From positions 86,633,470 through 86,697,469 of the forward strand of contig OW121848.1 of the NCBI GenBank assembly GCA_933228895.1: a DNA stretch of 64,000 nt, written 5' to 3'. Each line of letters starts with the position of its first letter. Position 1 is the stretch's first letter. The DNA is from Platycnemis pennipes. Its lineage: Eukaryota > Arthropoda > Insecta > Odonata > Platycnemididae. The notes beneath the pieces were generated by a model that had not been told where the DNA came from, made no database searches, and saw nothing but the letters and a program-made list of their open reading frames with translations. The translations under genes were made by a program, and so were the position numbers. Positions 36,952 through 47,539 of the stretch are shown here, one piece after another.

Positions 36952-39417
36952 TTCATAATTATCTTTCTTCTGAGCTGGAGTTGTAACTGGGGTAGGCATC
37001 GGAGCAATGAAGTCATTTTACAAGTAAAGAATTGGTGGGTATTTGATCAGAGGAAGGAATTTTGGGAATGGTGGAAGAGAGGATAAAAATCCTGAGCCTA
37101 TATTCATCAATTCTTATTTAAAGACTCCATATTTGTCACTTTTTTGCATTCTGTTGAATGAACAAAGAGTGAGTTTTATAGCAAATATTCCTCAGAGAAA
37201 AAAATCATTCGCCTTGACCGGGACAGAAACTCCAAGCAAAATTGACCGGGACATTAATTAGTGGAGTTTTACTCTGTACTCAAATCTACTATGGCTCCTT
37301 AGTAGTTTGTGTAATTCCATTGTACCATACTACGTACGGTAATATGGAATACGAACTGGTATAATGTTGAAAAACTCTGCCACTGTGAGGAATTGATTTT
37401 TTCAGAAAAAAAAGTTTTTTTTTCCAAGTAGGTTAAATATTTACTCAACAAATTATGGAAATAAATGAGGTAGTACCATAAAGTAAAAATGACATATGTT
37501 TTTACCACTACTGCTGCTGTTAGAAAAATAAGCTATTTGTTTATAGTAACCTAACACTACATTCATACGAGGGATTAACATAGCACTACTCGTCAAGTAA
37601 AAAAATAATAAAGAAGAAAATGATAGCATATGTATTTATAACATAGAAAAATATTTTTTGAATTCACACCTATACGTCATTTATGTGAAAACTCAAATAA
37701 CATCCTAGAAATTATTGTTCTTTCTTGGAGTTTCTGAAGTGGGCCTGTCATATTCCTGTTTACCGCGCCATTCCAATGAATATCTTATCCTAAAGGGTAA
37801 AATTTCTACTAGGCTTAAAAAATATTCTCAATTGGATGATAATTGTGTTACAGTAGGTAGTATATAATGTTTTTTTTTACCAAAACAAGGAAAAGGCGAA
37901 CAATAAGACCTAACGAGATAGGTATATCTTAAAATTCTTATATGTTTTTTCCATCAAATTATTTTTTATGTGAATGCTATAACCTTCTGTACGCGATTGT
38001 CAGATATAAGACGCAAAACTAAACAGCCCCTTGGGGCCGAATTTATCCCCGTTCGTTTCAAGTTCACCTTGAACTTCGTATGCGCATATGCCATTAAATT
38101 AATTCCTTTCCTCATTTGTCTACCTTAATTCGCGTTCAATTTAAAGGTGGAATTAGTGAGAGAATTCGAAGGTTTTTAGAGCCGGGCCAAGCCGGATGGA
38201 AGATCTTTTGCGCTGTTACAAAAAAGTAGCGTGACCGTTGATGAGTGACTCCCAAGGTCTGGGAGCCAGGCGCTCCCATCTGTGGAATGGTATGCAGAAG
38301 CGGTAGACCAAAGAGAAGTGAACGGAGGAAAAGGGTTCAAAGACGAGTGGAATGGAAGAGGAAAGAAAAATGAAGAATGGTAGGCATTCTAGCTGTATCG
38401 GGATTGCGGTGAAATAAGTTTCTAATGGAAAAAAGAGAACGAATCTGAATTTATTGGAATTGCAAGGTTTCGCGATATTGAGGTAGATTTGCGGCTGATA
38501 TACAATCCTGGAAGGAAAAAATATAGTATAAAGCCAATTAAATAATATTTTACATCATTTCTCAATTTTATATGGATCTGGTGTGGAATAGATCTCTTTT
38601 TGATTGCATATAATGACGGTAAGTTGAAAGAGTTAATATTGGTGATTACAAGTTAAAAAAGCTCAGAATTCGGCTTTGAGTATTCTTTGCGATGCTGTTG
38701 CCTTTACCAAACATGACCTCGAAATGAACTAAGAGCAATTTATAAATTGAGATTATTTGGAAATCATGAAGGAGATGTACTCAAACTGCCAAATTACGAA
38801 ATTCGTCTCTACCTCAAACAAAATGCTGTCGGAACGCTGTTTCTTTTAGAGGAAATGAACCATTTTAAACAGATAATTTAGTTATTATACTTAGAAATCT
38901 AGTTATCAACTCGTTACTTTGTAGTGTGTATCAACTTATTGTGTACAGTGCTCTTACATTGTATAACGAGAGTAGCTAATTGATGATTGATACCACCAGA
39001 GGGCATACTATTACACAGTAAATCTTACAGGGAGTCAAATTATTCCTTCAGCATTCGTTTAATGTGAGTTATTTTTAAGGATATCAATAAAATATTCAAA
39101 TAAAGATACAAACCTATTTTCAATACTATCAAACGAACGCAGCCCTTAAAAAATGAAAAAATCCAAAAAGCATGAATATATAACATAAAGCATAATAAAT
39201 AATAATCATAGTGGAACGGCTGAATGTCAAATTGCGGATAAATTCCAATCTTCATTGCTTAGACTGAAGGGGTTAGGTATTCAGGACGACAAATTAGCAT
39301 CAACCCACTTGTTTTCAGCTTTCTATGTAGATTATCAGGGGATTGTTTGAGATGGAGCGTATTAAGTTTCTGGGTTGTATTACTTTTACTTATACCACTT
39401 CATTTTTAAAGAATAAA
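36952..39417. other. AT-rich noncoding stretch
   Basis: No supported feature. Several T/A runs and short chance frames. Confidence 0.5.
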
Positions 39418-39456
39418 GCGACCCGGGTTTCGATGAATAATCATCATCATCAGGCG
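39418..39456 (-). ncRNA. Hammerhead-ribozyme-like motif of Penelope type
   Basis: Read on the minus strand, CTGATGA (39447-39453 on plus coordinates) is followed by one extra T, a GATG/CATC stem with a 6-nt loop, GAAA (39428-39431), then CCCGGGT and the cleavage-site triplet GTC (39420-39422). These are the conserved core parts of a type I hammerhead with the minimal stem III typical of Penelope-like elements. Stem I pairs only weakly and the extra T may disturb the core, so activity is uncertain. No Penelope coding sequence lies next to it, so this is probably a solo terminal fragment. Confidence 0.55.
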
Positions 39457-39493
39457 TAAATTATTTATCTTATTATTGTAACCTTAGTTACGT

Positions 39494-39522
39494 AACGGAA
39501 GAAGAGAATCTCTTCTTCCGTT
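39494..39522. repeat. Perfect 29-nt palindrome
   Basis: AACGGAAGAAGAGA and TCTCTTCTTCCGTT are exact reverse complements separated by a single A. The pairing stops at the next base on each side. It lies 40 bp from the hammerhead-like motif and may belong to the same element remnant. Confidence 0.8.
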
Positions 39523-39939
39523 CCGTCATTGCACTATAACAGGCATTGTATTTTTTGATTAACTCAGCTAGATAACGTTAATTTCCCGTTTATAAAGTCT
39601 TCTTTGAGACACTCGTTAATCTCTAATTGGCTCTCCACATTTTTAAATCTGATTATTATCATGTATATTTCAACTGCCAAAACATAACATGTAAACACAA
39701 TCACAACAATCTCGTTTGACAAATAAATTAGATAAATGAGTATGACTAGAGCAGATGTCATCTTTCATTCATAACGTTCGGTATATGGGCGAGTAGAAAC
39801 CTCAGGATTGCCAAATAATAACTATATAGTGAGTGGTCGCAGTCCGTCATTTTGACTCCTACAATATCTCACTGCCTGTGTGGTGGCATAGGCGCTAGGA
39901 TACGAGAAACACTTGTTTCCTGAATTTACATTTACAAAA

Positions 39940-40084
39940 AAGCGAAATGGTTGTTGTGCACCAATTTGTTCCAATAGATCCAGTAAAAGTCTTTGTGTGT
40001 TTGCTTTCCCTCGGCGTGCCGTGAGAAAAGCAAAATGGCTGCAAATGTGCCATAGGGGCAACGTTGTATTCTACTCTTTGCTAG
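39940..40084 (+). pseudogene. THAP-type zinc-finger exon or pseudogene (N-terminal half)
   Basis: Frame 39940 onward reads KRNGCCAPICSNRSSKS, then FAFPRR and RKAKWLQMCHRGN. This matches the first half of a THAP domain: the C-x(2-4)-C pair, the F-x-FP turn, and the basic RKxKW helix. The second zinc ligand pair (C..H) is absent and would lie on a later exon. A plausible splice donor (AG|GTAACT) sits at 40084/40085. No ATG is in frame: the only ATG nearby (39947) is one frame off, so the start is spliced in, or one base was lost and this is a pseudogene. THAP domains are DNA-binding and occur both in host regulators and in P-element transposases. Which applies here cannot be told. Confidence 0.5.
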
Positions 40085-41649
40085 GTAACTTTACAGGTTA
40101 TTTCAATGCATTTTTTTCATTTTTACTGTTACAATATCATATTTTAAGGCTTGAAACGGTCAATGATAGTTATTTCCTCCCAGTTGTTAACTATTTCAAG
40201 TCACTCTAACGTGGTAGTGCATGATCAGTGTGCAAGGAACATACTGTAAACGTGCCCTTGTTCTGATAATGTTTTTGCTAAGTTCGCATGGCTGGTTACG
40301 TGATTTTATCATTGAAATTTATAACGTGATGTTTCTACCTTCCAGCTACCAAACTTTCAGACTTTGCTTGCATCTTAAGGTTCCAGCTATGTCATTGCTT
40401 CTCTAAGGGGCATGGGAGGGTTAGTGACAATTATGATTTTTCTAGTGCTTAGAATGTGACGGTATCAAATACGTGATCTTATATGGTATAGGTGAGTTAA
40501 CACTGTTATCATTGTTACTATAACATTTAATGACTATTTCTCAATTCGCCGGGTCTCATGTTCGATTTTTAGACAGTCTTATGGCTTGCTCAGGTGCTCT
40601 AGACATGATCCTAATGTTTTGTGGATAAATAAGACAATGGAGTAATGTAATATTGTGTGGTTTTCAGCACCCCTCGTCTTACATGACGACAGTCACATCC
40701 ATTCATAAAAATGGTGAGTTTAGATCAGGGCTTTGGACGGAAGTAAACGAACTTCGTCCAGAGATTATCTTCTCGTCTCGTCCCGAAAATGTTGAAGACC
40801 CCAAACATTCTTCTGTTCTCGTTCCAAAATGTTACTCGCCTCCCCAGGTCTCGAAAGTTTTGCTGTTTCCAGTTTTATTTGTTCCTTTACGTCTAGTACA
40901 ATTTTTCCCATTCTGGAACTATTTTTCATTCTGGAATTAGTCTTTCCTGGTTTTGATTTTGGTATTAATCATGTTTTTTTAATCCAAATAATTTTTAAAT
41001 TTTATAATAAAACACTGCAAGACCATTGTTCTAAAATATACGTCGTTGTCGACCACGAGTATAGGTATTTAGAAGATTTATCATTGAGTTAAAAGCGCTC
41101 TTTTAGTGGGAGCACTTTCCTTAGCTGTTAATTATGTTCCACGGTAGGGACGTATTTCATTGTAGAAGCACCTAAGCTGCTGATAATCGAGGTTCACTCC
41201 ATTACGCGCTTTTATTAAATTATCCTGTTTATTCCTTCTATTCTGTGATTTTCGGTAGAAACACTCGATCAAATTTCCGCAATCAATTAAATAAGTTTTA
41301 TTGTGAAGGTAATTGCATTCAAACAATCATTATTTTTCCCTACCTACACTTTAATTAATAATTATTTTGGGATATAAACATATGCATATCATGAATCATT
41401 GCGTATAAGTTTAAATTATTAAAGATCTAATTAAATAAATGCAAGCTTTTTCCATACAAGAGTAAATTCATCTTTTCTTCAGATGCCGTTGATTTCACCG
41501 CTCTTTGTCTAAAGATGACCCAACGGGTTCTATTTTTCTTTTTCTCAGTATAGGTGAAAAAATGTAAAGTCACATGTGTTGCTTTTCTCTCGTTAAATGT
41601 TTCTTCCTTACGAAATTTTCCGATGTTGCCACGTGCACAGAGTGGTTAG
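40085..41649. other. Noncoding stretch; no continuation of the THAP domain seen
   Basis: I looked for the expected second half of a THAP domain (CSxHF-like) and found none. A short segment at 40668-40713 is flanked by TTTTCAG and GTGAGT, a good-looking internal exon by splice consensus, but its translation is uninformative. Confidence 0.35.
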
Positions 41650-42722
41650 AAATGTCAAGACCAGGAAACAAACATGATGATCTGAGATTTTTAAGCTGCC
41701 AAAGCCAATGATGAGGTACTCAGATCCCACCTGTCATCCATTAAACTCTTTGGGTCATACTGTAGTTGTTGATTTTGAGTTTACAAATCAATGAAAACAA
41801 TTCAATTGTGATTTAAAGATATTTTTTCAATTAAAAATACTTTATTATATGTTTATTCAACAAAGTATTTTAAATGTTGAAAATTTACTCAACATCAAAA
41901 TTTAAAATGAAAATATCAAAGCAGTAAGACTGAAAAATCAATTTTTATTCTCTCTATGTGCCCTCTCGTTCCAGGCACAATTGAATTCGCTCGATAAAAG
42001 CGTGTGTGAATGTGTCTTCCAGCATATTTGGAGATATGAACTCTGCACACCTTGCAATTTCTTTCTTCAGTTCTTCGATGCAAGGAAATATTTTCTTGGC
42101 TACACCTGGTGATCTTTGGCCTCTGCCCAACCGTTCAAATTCAGAGAATGCCTAGAGGGACTTTACCATCGTATTGGGCACTTTTGAAACATATGAATCG
42201 TCACTGTTGTAGCCTCGATTCGTTTTTGTCATTCCAGTGGTCTTTGACCCCTGAGTAACTCCCGAAGGTCAAGGGATTATGAGAGGGATCTGAAGACCTT
42301 ACCATTGACCTCGGCACCTTTTTAAACCTATGATTCGACAGGTTTGTAGCGGTGATTCACTTTCTGTAACCCCTGTGACCTTGACTGTACCTTTTCAGGG
42401 GTCGCGGTTGCATTTTCGATCTCGAAAGTTCTTCCATCGTGTTTTTCGTGCCCAAAAACCTAATTGTTGAAAGTTTCGCAAAATAATTCAGCCTTTTTTG
42501 TATTCTGAATAACTTAACATAAAAAGCCCTTAAGGCAAAATTTGGATTTTAGGTAGGACCCTATTTCTGAGGTCAAAAGGCCATATTTTTACAATTTTAC
42601 TTAGACTTGACAAAACTTACAACCTTTTTCTACCCGGATATCTAATTTCATTCTTGTGACGTGAAATAAAGTGTCTAAAATTACAGGTCAAAAATGACAC
42701 ACGATCAATGGGACACACTGTA
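41650..42722 (+). mobile_element. Half-copy of the foldback DNA transposon
   Basis: This segment parallels the loop and right arm of the element at 45797-48807: AGCTGCCAAAG, then the AT-rich loop, then the transposase remnant, one internal unit with CCTTTTTAAACCTATGATTC, a TGACCTTGA site at 42376-42384, and the right end GATCAATGGGACACACTG followed by TA at 42721-42722. It differs in having only one internal sub-repeat instead of about six and no left arm. Its left limit is a judgement. Divergence from the large copy is visibly higher than the divergence between that copy's two arms. Confidence 0.8.
41960..42160 (-). pseudogene. Transposase C-terminal remnant
   Basis: On the minus strand a decayed frame reads EFERLGRGQRSPGVAKKIF, IEELKKEIARCAE, ISPNMLEDTFTHAF and ERIQLCLEREG. 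The pattern (IEELK..I...., P.ML...., R.. lC....G) is that of the C-terminal tail of Tc1/mariner-type insect transposases that normally ends in a G.H.EHL motif. Only this tail survives. No DDE triad is present. Confidence 0.5.
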
Positions 42723-42889
42723 CATTCTTTAATTGCTCCATTTTCTTAATTGTCATGGTTATAATTACTAGTTTAATGCTCCTGTAAGTTATAGGCAATA
42801 TATCCTTAGCGTATGATCACTCAAAATCTTTCAGATGTGTCACATTCCTCCAAAAATGACGATTACTGCCCTTCTCCCCGTAAGATTGT

Positions 42890-43111
42890 TTAGGGATGTG
42901 AGAGTAAAGATGGTCGACATCGCAATTCCCATTGTGGAAGTGTATACGACGATTCGACTATATAGTTTATTATTGGCAATCTAGAAGACTCTATGGGCAC
43001 CATCACAAAAGGGACATCTGTTGCTTCTAAAGATAAATTCAGAGGTAGCAAAGAGAAATTGAACGATCCATTGGTGAGCAGAAGGTACTTTTGTGCCGTG
43101 AATATGGTCAC
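42890..43111 (-). pseudogene. Possible LINE C-terminal zinc-knuckle remnant
   Basis: A minus-strand frame reads LTNGSFNFSLL and TLPQWELRCR, and a second frame over the same bases gives RCPFCDGAHR. Together these recall the GHG.F..YL......CP.C segment after the RNase H domain of I/R1-like LINEs, shifted by an indel. Without an alignment this is only suggestive. Confidence 0.25.
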
Positions 43112-43700
43112 TGCACGTTATGAAACGAAAACAGAGAACAGACCCGAAAGCAGATTGATAAGAAAATCACATCATAGTCCGTGATTTTTAGCACGTGGGA
43201 AGGCAATGAACAGGTGTGATAAACAGTGAAAGGTTTTAGGAAAAGTCGCAACATCCATACTGATATACTACTCTAAGTGAGTGGTGGGGTAACTTTTGCT
43301 TAAGCCAATACTCCAATGAATGGTAAGCGCAAATAGATTGCTCACCTGATTAGATTCATATAAATATTAGCAAAGAAATTTATGTCTAATGCGTCGATAC
43401 AAATTCAAACTTCAAAGGCGATAAGACGCTTCTGTTATACTCTGATTTAGCTGTATGCTATAGTTAGCACGTTGCCACTTTTATAGTTCCCGGTCGGCAT
43501 CACGGATTAGATGTCCGCATTCTCTTCATCGTCACCAAGAAAGCGGATTCATCTAGATGCGTATTGCCCACAATAACTGTTGTGTCGGGATCTACACCCT
43601 GAGATTGGTGGTTTGAATTGCCGGACAAAATTGAAAGAATTAGCATATCATTTTCGCTTTCATTATGATTGCTTAAAACATTATGACAAAGCATTCGTAC
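43112..43700. other. Noncoding spacer
   Basis: No supported feature. Confidence 0.5.
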
Positions 43701-44450
43701 ACACATTATGAAGGTCCGTGATTAGGCTTCTCATCCGCCGTGTTTTTAGGGAATAAGTACGGCCAGAGGAAGGGAAATTGCGAAGCTTCAGTAGGGCCAT
43801 TTTTGCTGAAACCCGTACACCAAGGTCTTCGACCTATCCCTCTGCTTCTCTTCAGCTCCCTCCCGCCTTCAGAGTCTTCCCACCCCCAAAACACTGCCCT
43901 GTACGTGCAGCCACCTTGAAAATTCCCACGTTACCCACTGAAAAGATCGGGAGGAGAAGAAAGCTGCACCTTGTCTCTCGCGGGAAGTGAAGAAAGCGTG
44001 GAGGGGGGAGATAGGAGATTTCATGGCGGTTGCGGTCGGTGGTGGCAGGACGAACCGACAGAGTGCAAGTTTCGGAACTTTTGATTCCTCCCACGCTACG
44101 AGGATTCCCATGCCCGCGAGTGAGTTGGTACAATACTGGAGAAAACTGGGAGCGCACAGCATAAAAAATGGCGGAGGAGAGAAATGTCTCCATATTCCTG
44201 TCCCTTTCGATCCCTATATCCCGAGAATTTCTACGCCCGTACATTGATGCGCAAGAGTAGGCCGGAGGGGGAAAAAAGGGGATCGCCCATCACTCTCATC
44301 GCTGATCCACGAGTAACTTAGCGGCGCGGCGCCCGACTAGTTCTCTTAGTCCCACCCTCTTTCTCTACTGAACCATTGCAAGTAACGGGTTCCGAACTGT
44401 CGGCTCCACAACCTTCCCACACATTACTGGGAGCACTCTCACGACTCGAA
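43701..44450. other. GC-rich, CpG-containing block
   Basis: This is the only GC-rich block in the right half of the window, ending with AGCGGCGCGGCGCCCGAC near 44320-44337. Overlapping open frames of up to 130 codons lack recognisable domains. A promoter-type island is possible, but no gene start can be attached. Confidence 0.4.
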
Positions 44451-44734
44451 TGATACGTAAGATAGAGAAAGAAATATAGAGCTAGTGCGAACCAGCTTTC
44501 GTGAGAAAATAGAGAAAAGTTTGCTCATCGTACTGAATTGGCTTTACATTCACAAGAAATTTACATTAACACCTATATTTCAGTTAAAACATGAAAAATT
44601 TATTACGACCAACATGACCAAATTTATCATTTAAAAGAAATCCAAGTGATTGGTTCGTGGCTTTGAGTGCTCACTGGTCAAAACACATTAAATCCACTTA
44701 AATAATACACTTGAATTAATCATGTATGCACTTT
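44451..44734. other. AT-rich spacer
   Basis: No supported feature. Confidence 0.5.
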
Positions 44735-45179
44735 TGTTACGTGTCTGGTGGTCCTTTGGTCCTTTCCCTCGACGGCCTTCGTCCTCCGGGTAAGTGTCCG
44801 GCAGTTCTGTTCACTCCCTCGTCCTGTAGCACTTTTATTGACACGCCTTCAACATAAATCTCACCCACGCGAGTCTGGTGGTAGTCAAGTTCAACACACA
44901 GTTTTCGAAAAGTAACTTAACGTGAGGAGAATGTGACCTCACACACGGGCGTCGTTAAGGAAATGCCAACCCGCATTGTTGGTATCCGGCTTTTTATACA
45001 CTCCTCCCCGTAAAACCCTTTGTTCAAGTGTATTGATAGTGCGGTATTAACAATATATAAAAGGCATTATTGTAGTATAGCGTGACGAACATTGAGATCT
45101 CCGAATAAGACTCGCACAGTCTGTCTTTTCCCGCTCTCTTTTTCTAACTCTCCCTCTCGGGTAGCAACCCGTTGCCACA
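44735..45179 (-). mobile_element. Candidate solo LTR, ~445 bp
   Basis: On the minus strand the segment begins TGTGGCAACGGGTTGC and ends GACACGTAACA (TG...CA). It contains GTATAAAAAGCC (TATA box, 44993-44999 on plus coordinates) and AATAAAAGTGC (poly-A signal, 44834-44839), about 155 bp apart and in U3-R-U5 order. No 5-bp target duplication is visible at these exact edges and no primer-binding site or polypurine tract borders it clearly, so it is called a solo LTR with caution. Confidence 0.45.
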
Positions 45180-45796
45180 TCCCATCCGATTTTTATGCGT
45201 AAAGTAGGAAAATCCTTAATTTCCATCGTAGAGCGTCAATGAAAACACGTTTTGGACGTCTTGGAATGAATGATACGATGAAGAAGATAAATTGTTGATA
45301 CGTTCCAAAGTTTATAACATCGAAAAACCATGTCTAGTGGTAAATTTCCCCGGGGACCCCACCCGCTGGGAAAGGTTTGCCTTCGCTGAGTTCCCAGAAT
45401 GGGCGAGGCTCGATTTTCGACAAGTGCAAGGGTGGGCCCCTCTAATGACCTACGTCCACCTAGCTACCTGAGCGACGGCCCCGCTAAACTTCCATCAACC
45501 CAAAAAACATTTTTCCCACATTTCTTGACATAAAAATTTAAAGATATGGCAGGCTAACTATGAAGGTTTTAAAAGTAATTCAATCTACTCTCTACTCTTC
45601 AAATACAATGCCACAGATGTAAAACAAAAGTTTTAGCACCTACTAGAAAAATTCCCTAATAGGGAGTAGGTATGCTGACGGCTAGCTGCTGATGCTATTT
45701 CTGAGGGATTAGGTGGTAACTTGATATAAAGAGCATAGCGCACCCTGAACTCATAAAATCAATGGTTTGCATATTTTCAATTTGTGTCCTTATATA
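45180..45796. other. Spacer between LTR candidate and foldback element
   Basis: A GC-richer patch at 45345-45480 has no coding sense or recognised repeat. Confidence 0.5.
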
Positions 45797-46133
45797 CAGA
45801 GTGTCCCATTGATCGTGTGTCATTTCTAACCTATAATTTTAGACACTTCCCTTCGAGCCACAAGGATGAAATTTGGTACCTGGCTAGAAAAAAGATGAAA
45901 GTTTTGTTGAGTCTAAGCAAAATATGAAAAATATGACCTTTTGACCCCAGAAATAGGGTCCAACCTAAAATCCAAATTTTGCCTTATGGGCTTTCAATGT
46001 TAAAATATTCGAAGTACAAAAAAGATGGAATTATTTAGCGAAACTTTCGACTAAAAGGTTTTTTGACACGAAGAACACGATGGAATAACTATTGAGGTCA
46101 GAAATTGCAACTGTGACCCCTGAAAGGTCACAG

Positions 46134-46142
46134 TCAAGGTCA
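46134..46142 (+). promoter_or_regulatory. FTZ-F1/SF-1-type site, left arm
   Basis: TCAAGGTCA is an exact match to the monomeric FTZ-F1/SF-1 response element. Its mirror lies at 48462-48470 and a third copy at 42376-42384 in the half-copy, so it is conserved in both elements. Function is inferred only. Confidence 0.4.
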
Positions 46143-46267
46143 CAGGGGTTACAAAAAATGAATCACGGCTTCAAACCTGTCGAATCATAGGTTTAAAAAG
46201 GTGCCAAGGTCGATTTTAAGGTCTTCATATCCCTCTTTTCATCTCATGACCTTCAAGGGTAACTCAG

Positions 46268-46554
46268 AGGTCAAAGGTCACAGGGATGGAAAAAATGAAT
46301 CCAGGCTACGAACGTGTCAAGTCATAGGTTAAAAAGGTGCCAATGTCGATGGAAAGGTCATAAGATTCCTGTTTTCATCCCTTGACCTTCTAGGGTAACT
46401 CTGGGGTCAAAGGTCACAGTGATTACAAAAGGTGAAATGAGGGTACAAAACTTTCGAATCGTAGGTTTAAAAAGATGACAAGGTGGATTTTAAGGTCTTC
46501 AGATCCCTCTTTTCATCTCTTGACCATCAAGGGCAACTCAGAGGTCAAAGGTCA
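46268..46554 (+). promoter_or_regulatory. DR1-type nuclear-receptor motifs, left arm
   Basis: AGGTCAAAGGTCA occurs at 46268-46280 and 46542-46554 and GGGTCAAAGGTCA at 46404-46416. Two AGGTCA half-sites separated by one base form the DR1 consensus bound by HNF4 and RXR/USP-type receptors. Sequence match is direct; any binding or enhancer activity is inference. Confidence 0.5.
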
Positions 46555-46800
46555 CAGGGATGGAGAAAGAGAATCCAGGCTACAAACGTGTCGAATCATA
46601 GGTTTAAAAAGGTGCCAATGTCGATGGAAAGGTCATAAGATTCCTCTTTTCATCCCTTGACCTACTAGGGTAACTCTGGGGTCAAAAGTCAAAATGGTGA
46701 CAAACAGTGAAATTAGGCTAAACGTATCGAATCATAGGTTTCAAAGAGTGCCCAATACGATGGTAACGTCCCTCCAGGAATTATCTGACATTGAACGGTT
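46268..46800 (+). repeat. Left-arm tandem sub-repeats, period 136-138 bp
   Basis: Four units are anchored by RGGTCAAAGGTCA-type motifs at 46268, 46404, 46542 and 46679 (the last degraded). Each unit also has TCATAGGTTTAAAAAG, a GATGGAAAGGTC or GATTTTAAGGTC block and TTTTCATC.CTTGACC. Alternate units resemble each other most (46268 with 46542, 46404 with 46679), which suggests duplication of a two-unit block. Confidence 0.8.
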
Positions 46801-47263
46801 GGGAAAGGGCAAAAGGTCACTAGGTGTATCCTAGATTTAGGGCATTAGACGCATCGAATTCTAGCTTCGAAAGGGTGAAGAATTAGATGAAGTTACTCGG
46901 TCCTGTTTGTTGTCTCCTGACCTCAAAGGGCTACACTGAGTTTATTGGTCACAGATGTAAAATATGCCAAGACGTGAAACACATAATATGAATGACATTA
47001 TTTTGGCTGCCAAAGTAAATACTAAGATATTCAGATCCCAACTTCCATTGCTTAAACCCTCTGGGTCATATGGTAGTCAAGCAGAGGTGTTTAATCAATG
47101 AAAAAATTCAATTGTAATTTCAAGTTAATTACTTTTATTCAATTAAAAATACCTAACCATACGTTTTATTTAAAAAAGTATTTTAGGTGTTATCCAAAAA
47201 ATTTTCAATATTAAAATTTAAAATGAAAATATCGAAGCAGTTAGATTGAAAATCAATTTTTAT

Positions 47264-47500
47264 TCATTCTACGTACCCGATATTCCATGCCAGGCACAAT
47301 TGAAATTGCCCGATAAAAGCGTGTGTGAATATCTCTTCCAGCATATTCGGAGATATGGACTCTACACACGTTGTAATTTCTTTCTTTATTTCTTCAATGC
47401 CCGAAAATGTTTTTTTCACGACACCTGGTGGACTTTGACCCCTGCCCAACCGTTCCAGGTCAGAGAATTCCAGGAGGGATTTTACCATCGTATTAGGCAC
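47264..47500 (-). pseudogene. Transposase C-terminal remnant in the loop
   Basis: This minus-strand frame reads LERLGRGQSPPGVVKKTF, IEEIKKEITTCVE, ISPNMLEEIFTHAF and FQLCLAWNIGYVE. It matches the decayed frame at 41960-42160 and the C-terminal tail of Tc1/mariner-type transposases (IEELK...I..IP..ML...F....R..LC.. .GGHFEH). In this copy the final LC..N.G..E is still legible. The catalytic DDE region is absent, so it is a fossil of the element's own gene. Confidence 0.5.
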
Positions 47501-47539
47501 TATTTAAACAAATGCTTCGTTGTAGCCCCGTTTCGAAAT

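Noticed and set aside
39822..40061. 79-codon minus-strand frame
   Set aside because: Antisense to the THAP-like exon, which has the convincing motif pattern.
40668..40713. 46-nt exon-like segment with good splice consensus
   Set aside because: Translation does not continue the THAP domain and splice consensus alone is common by chance.
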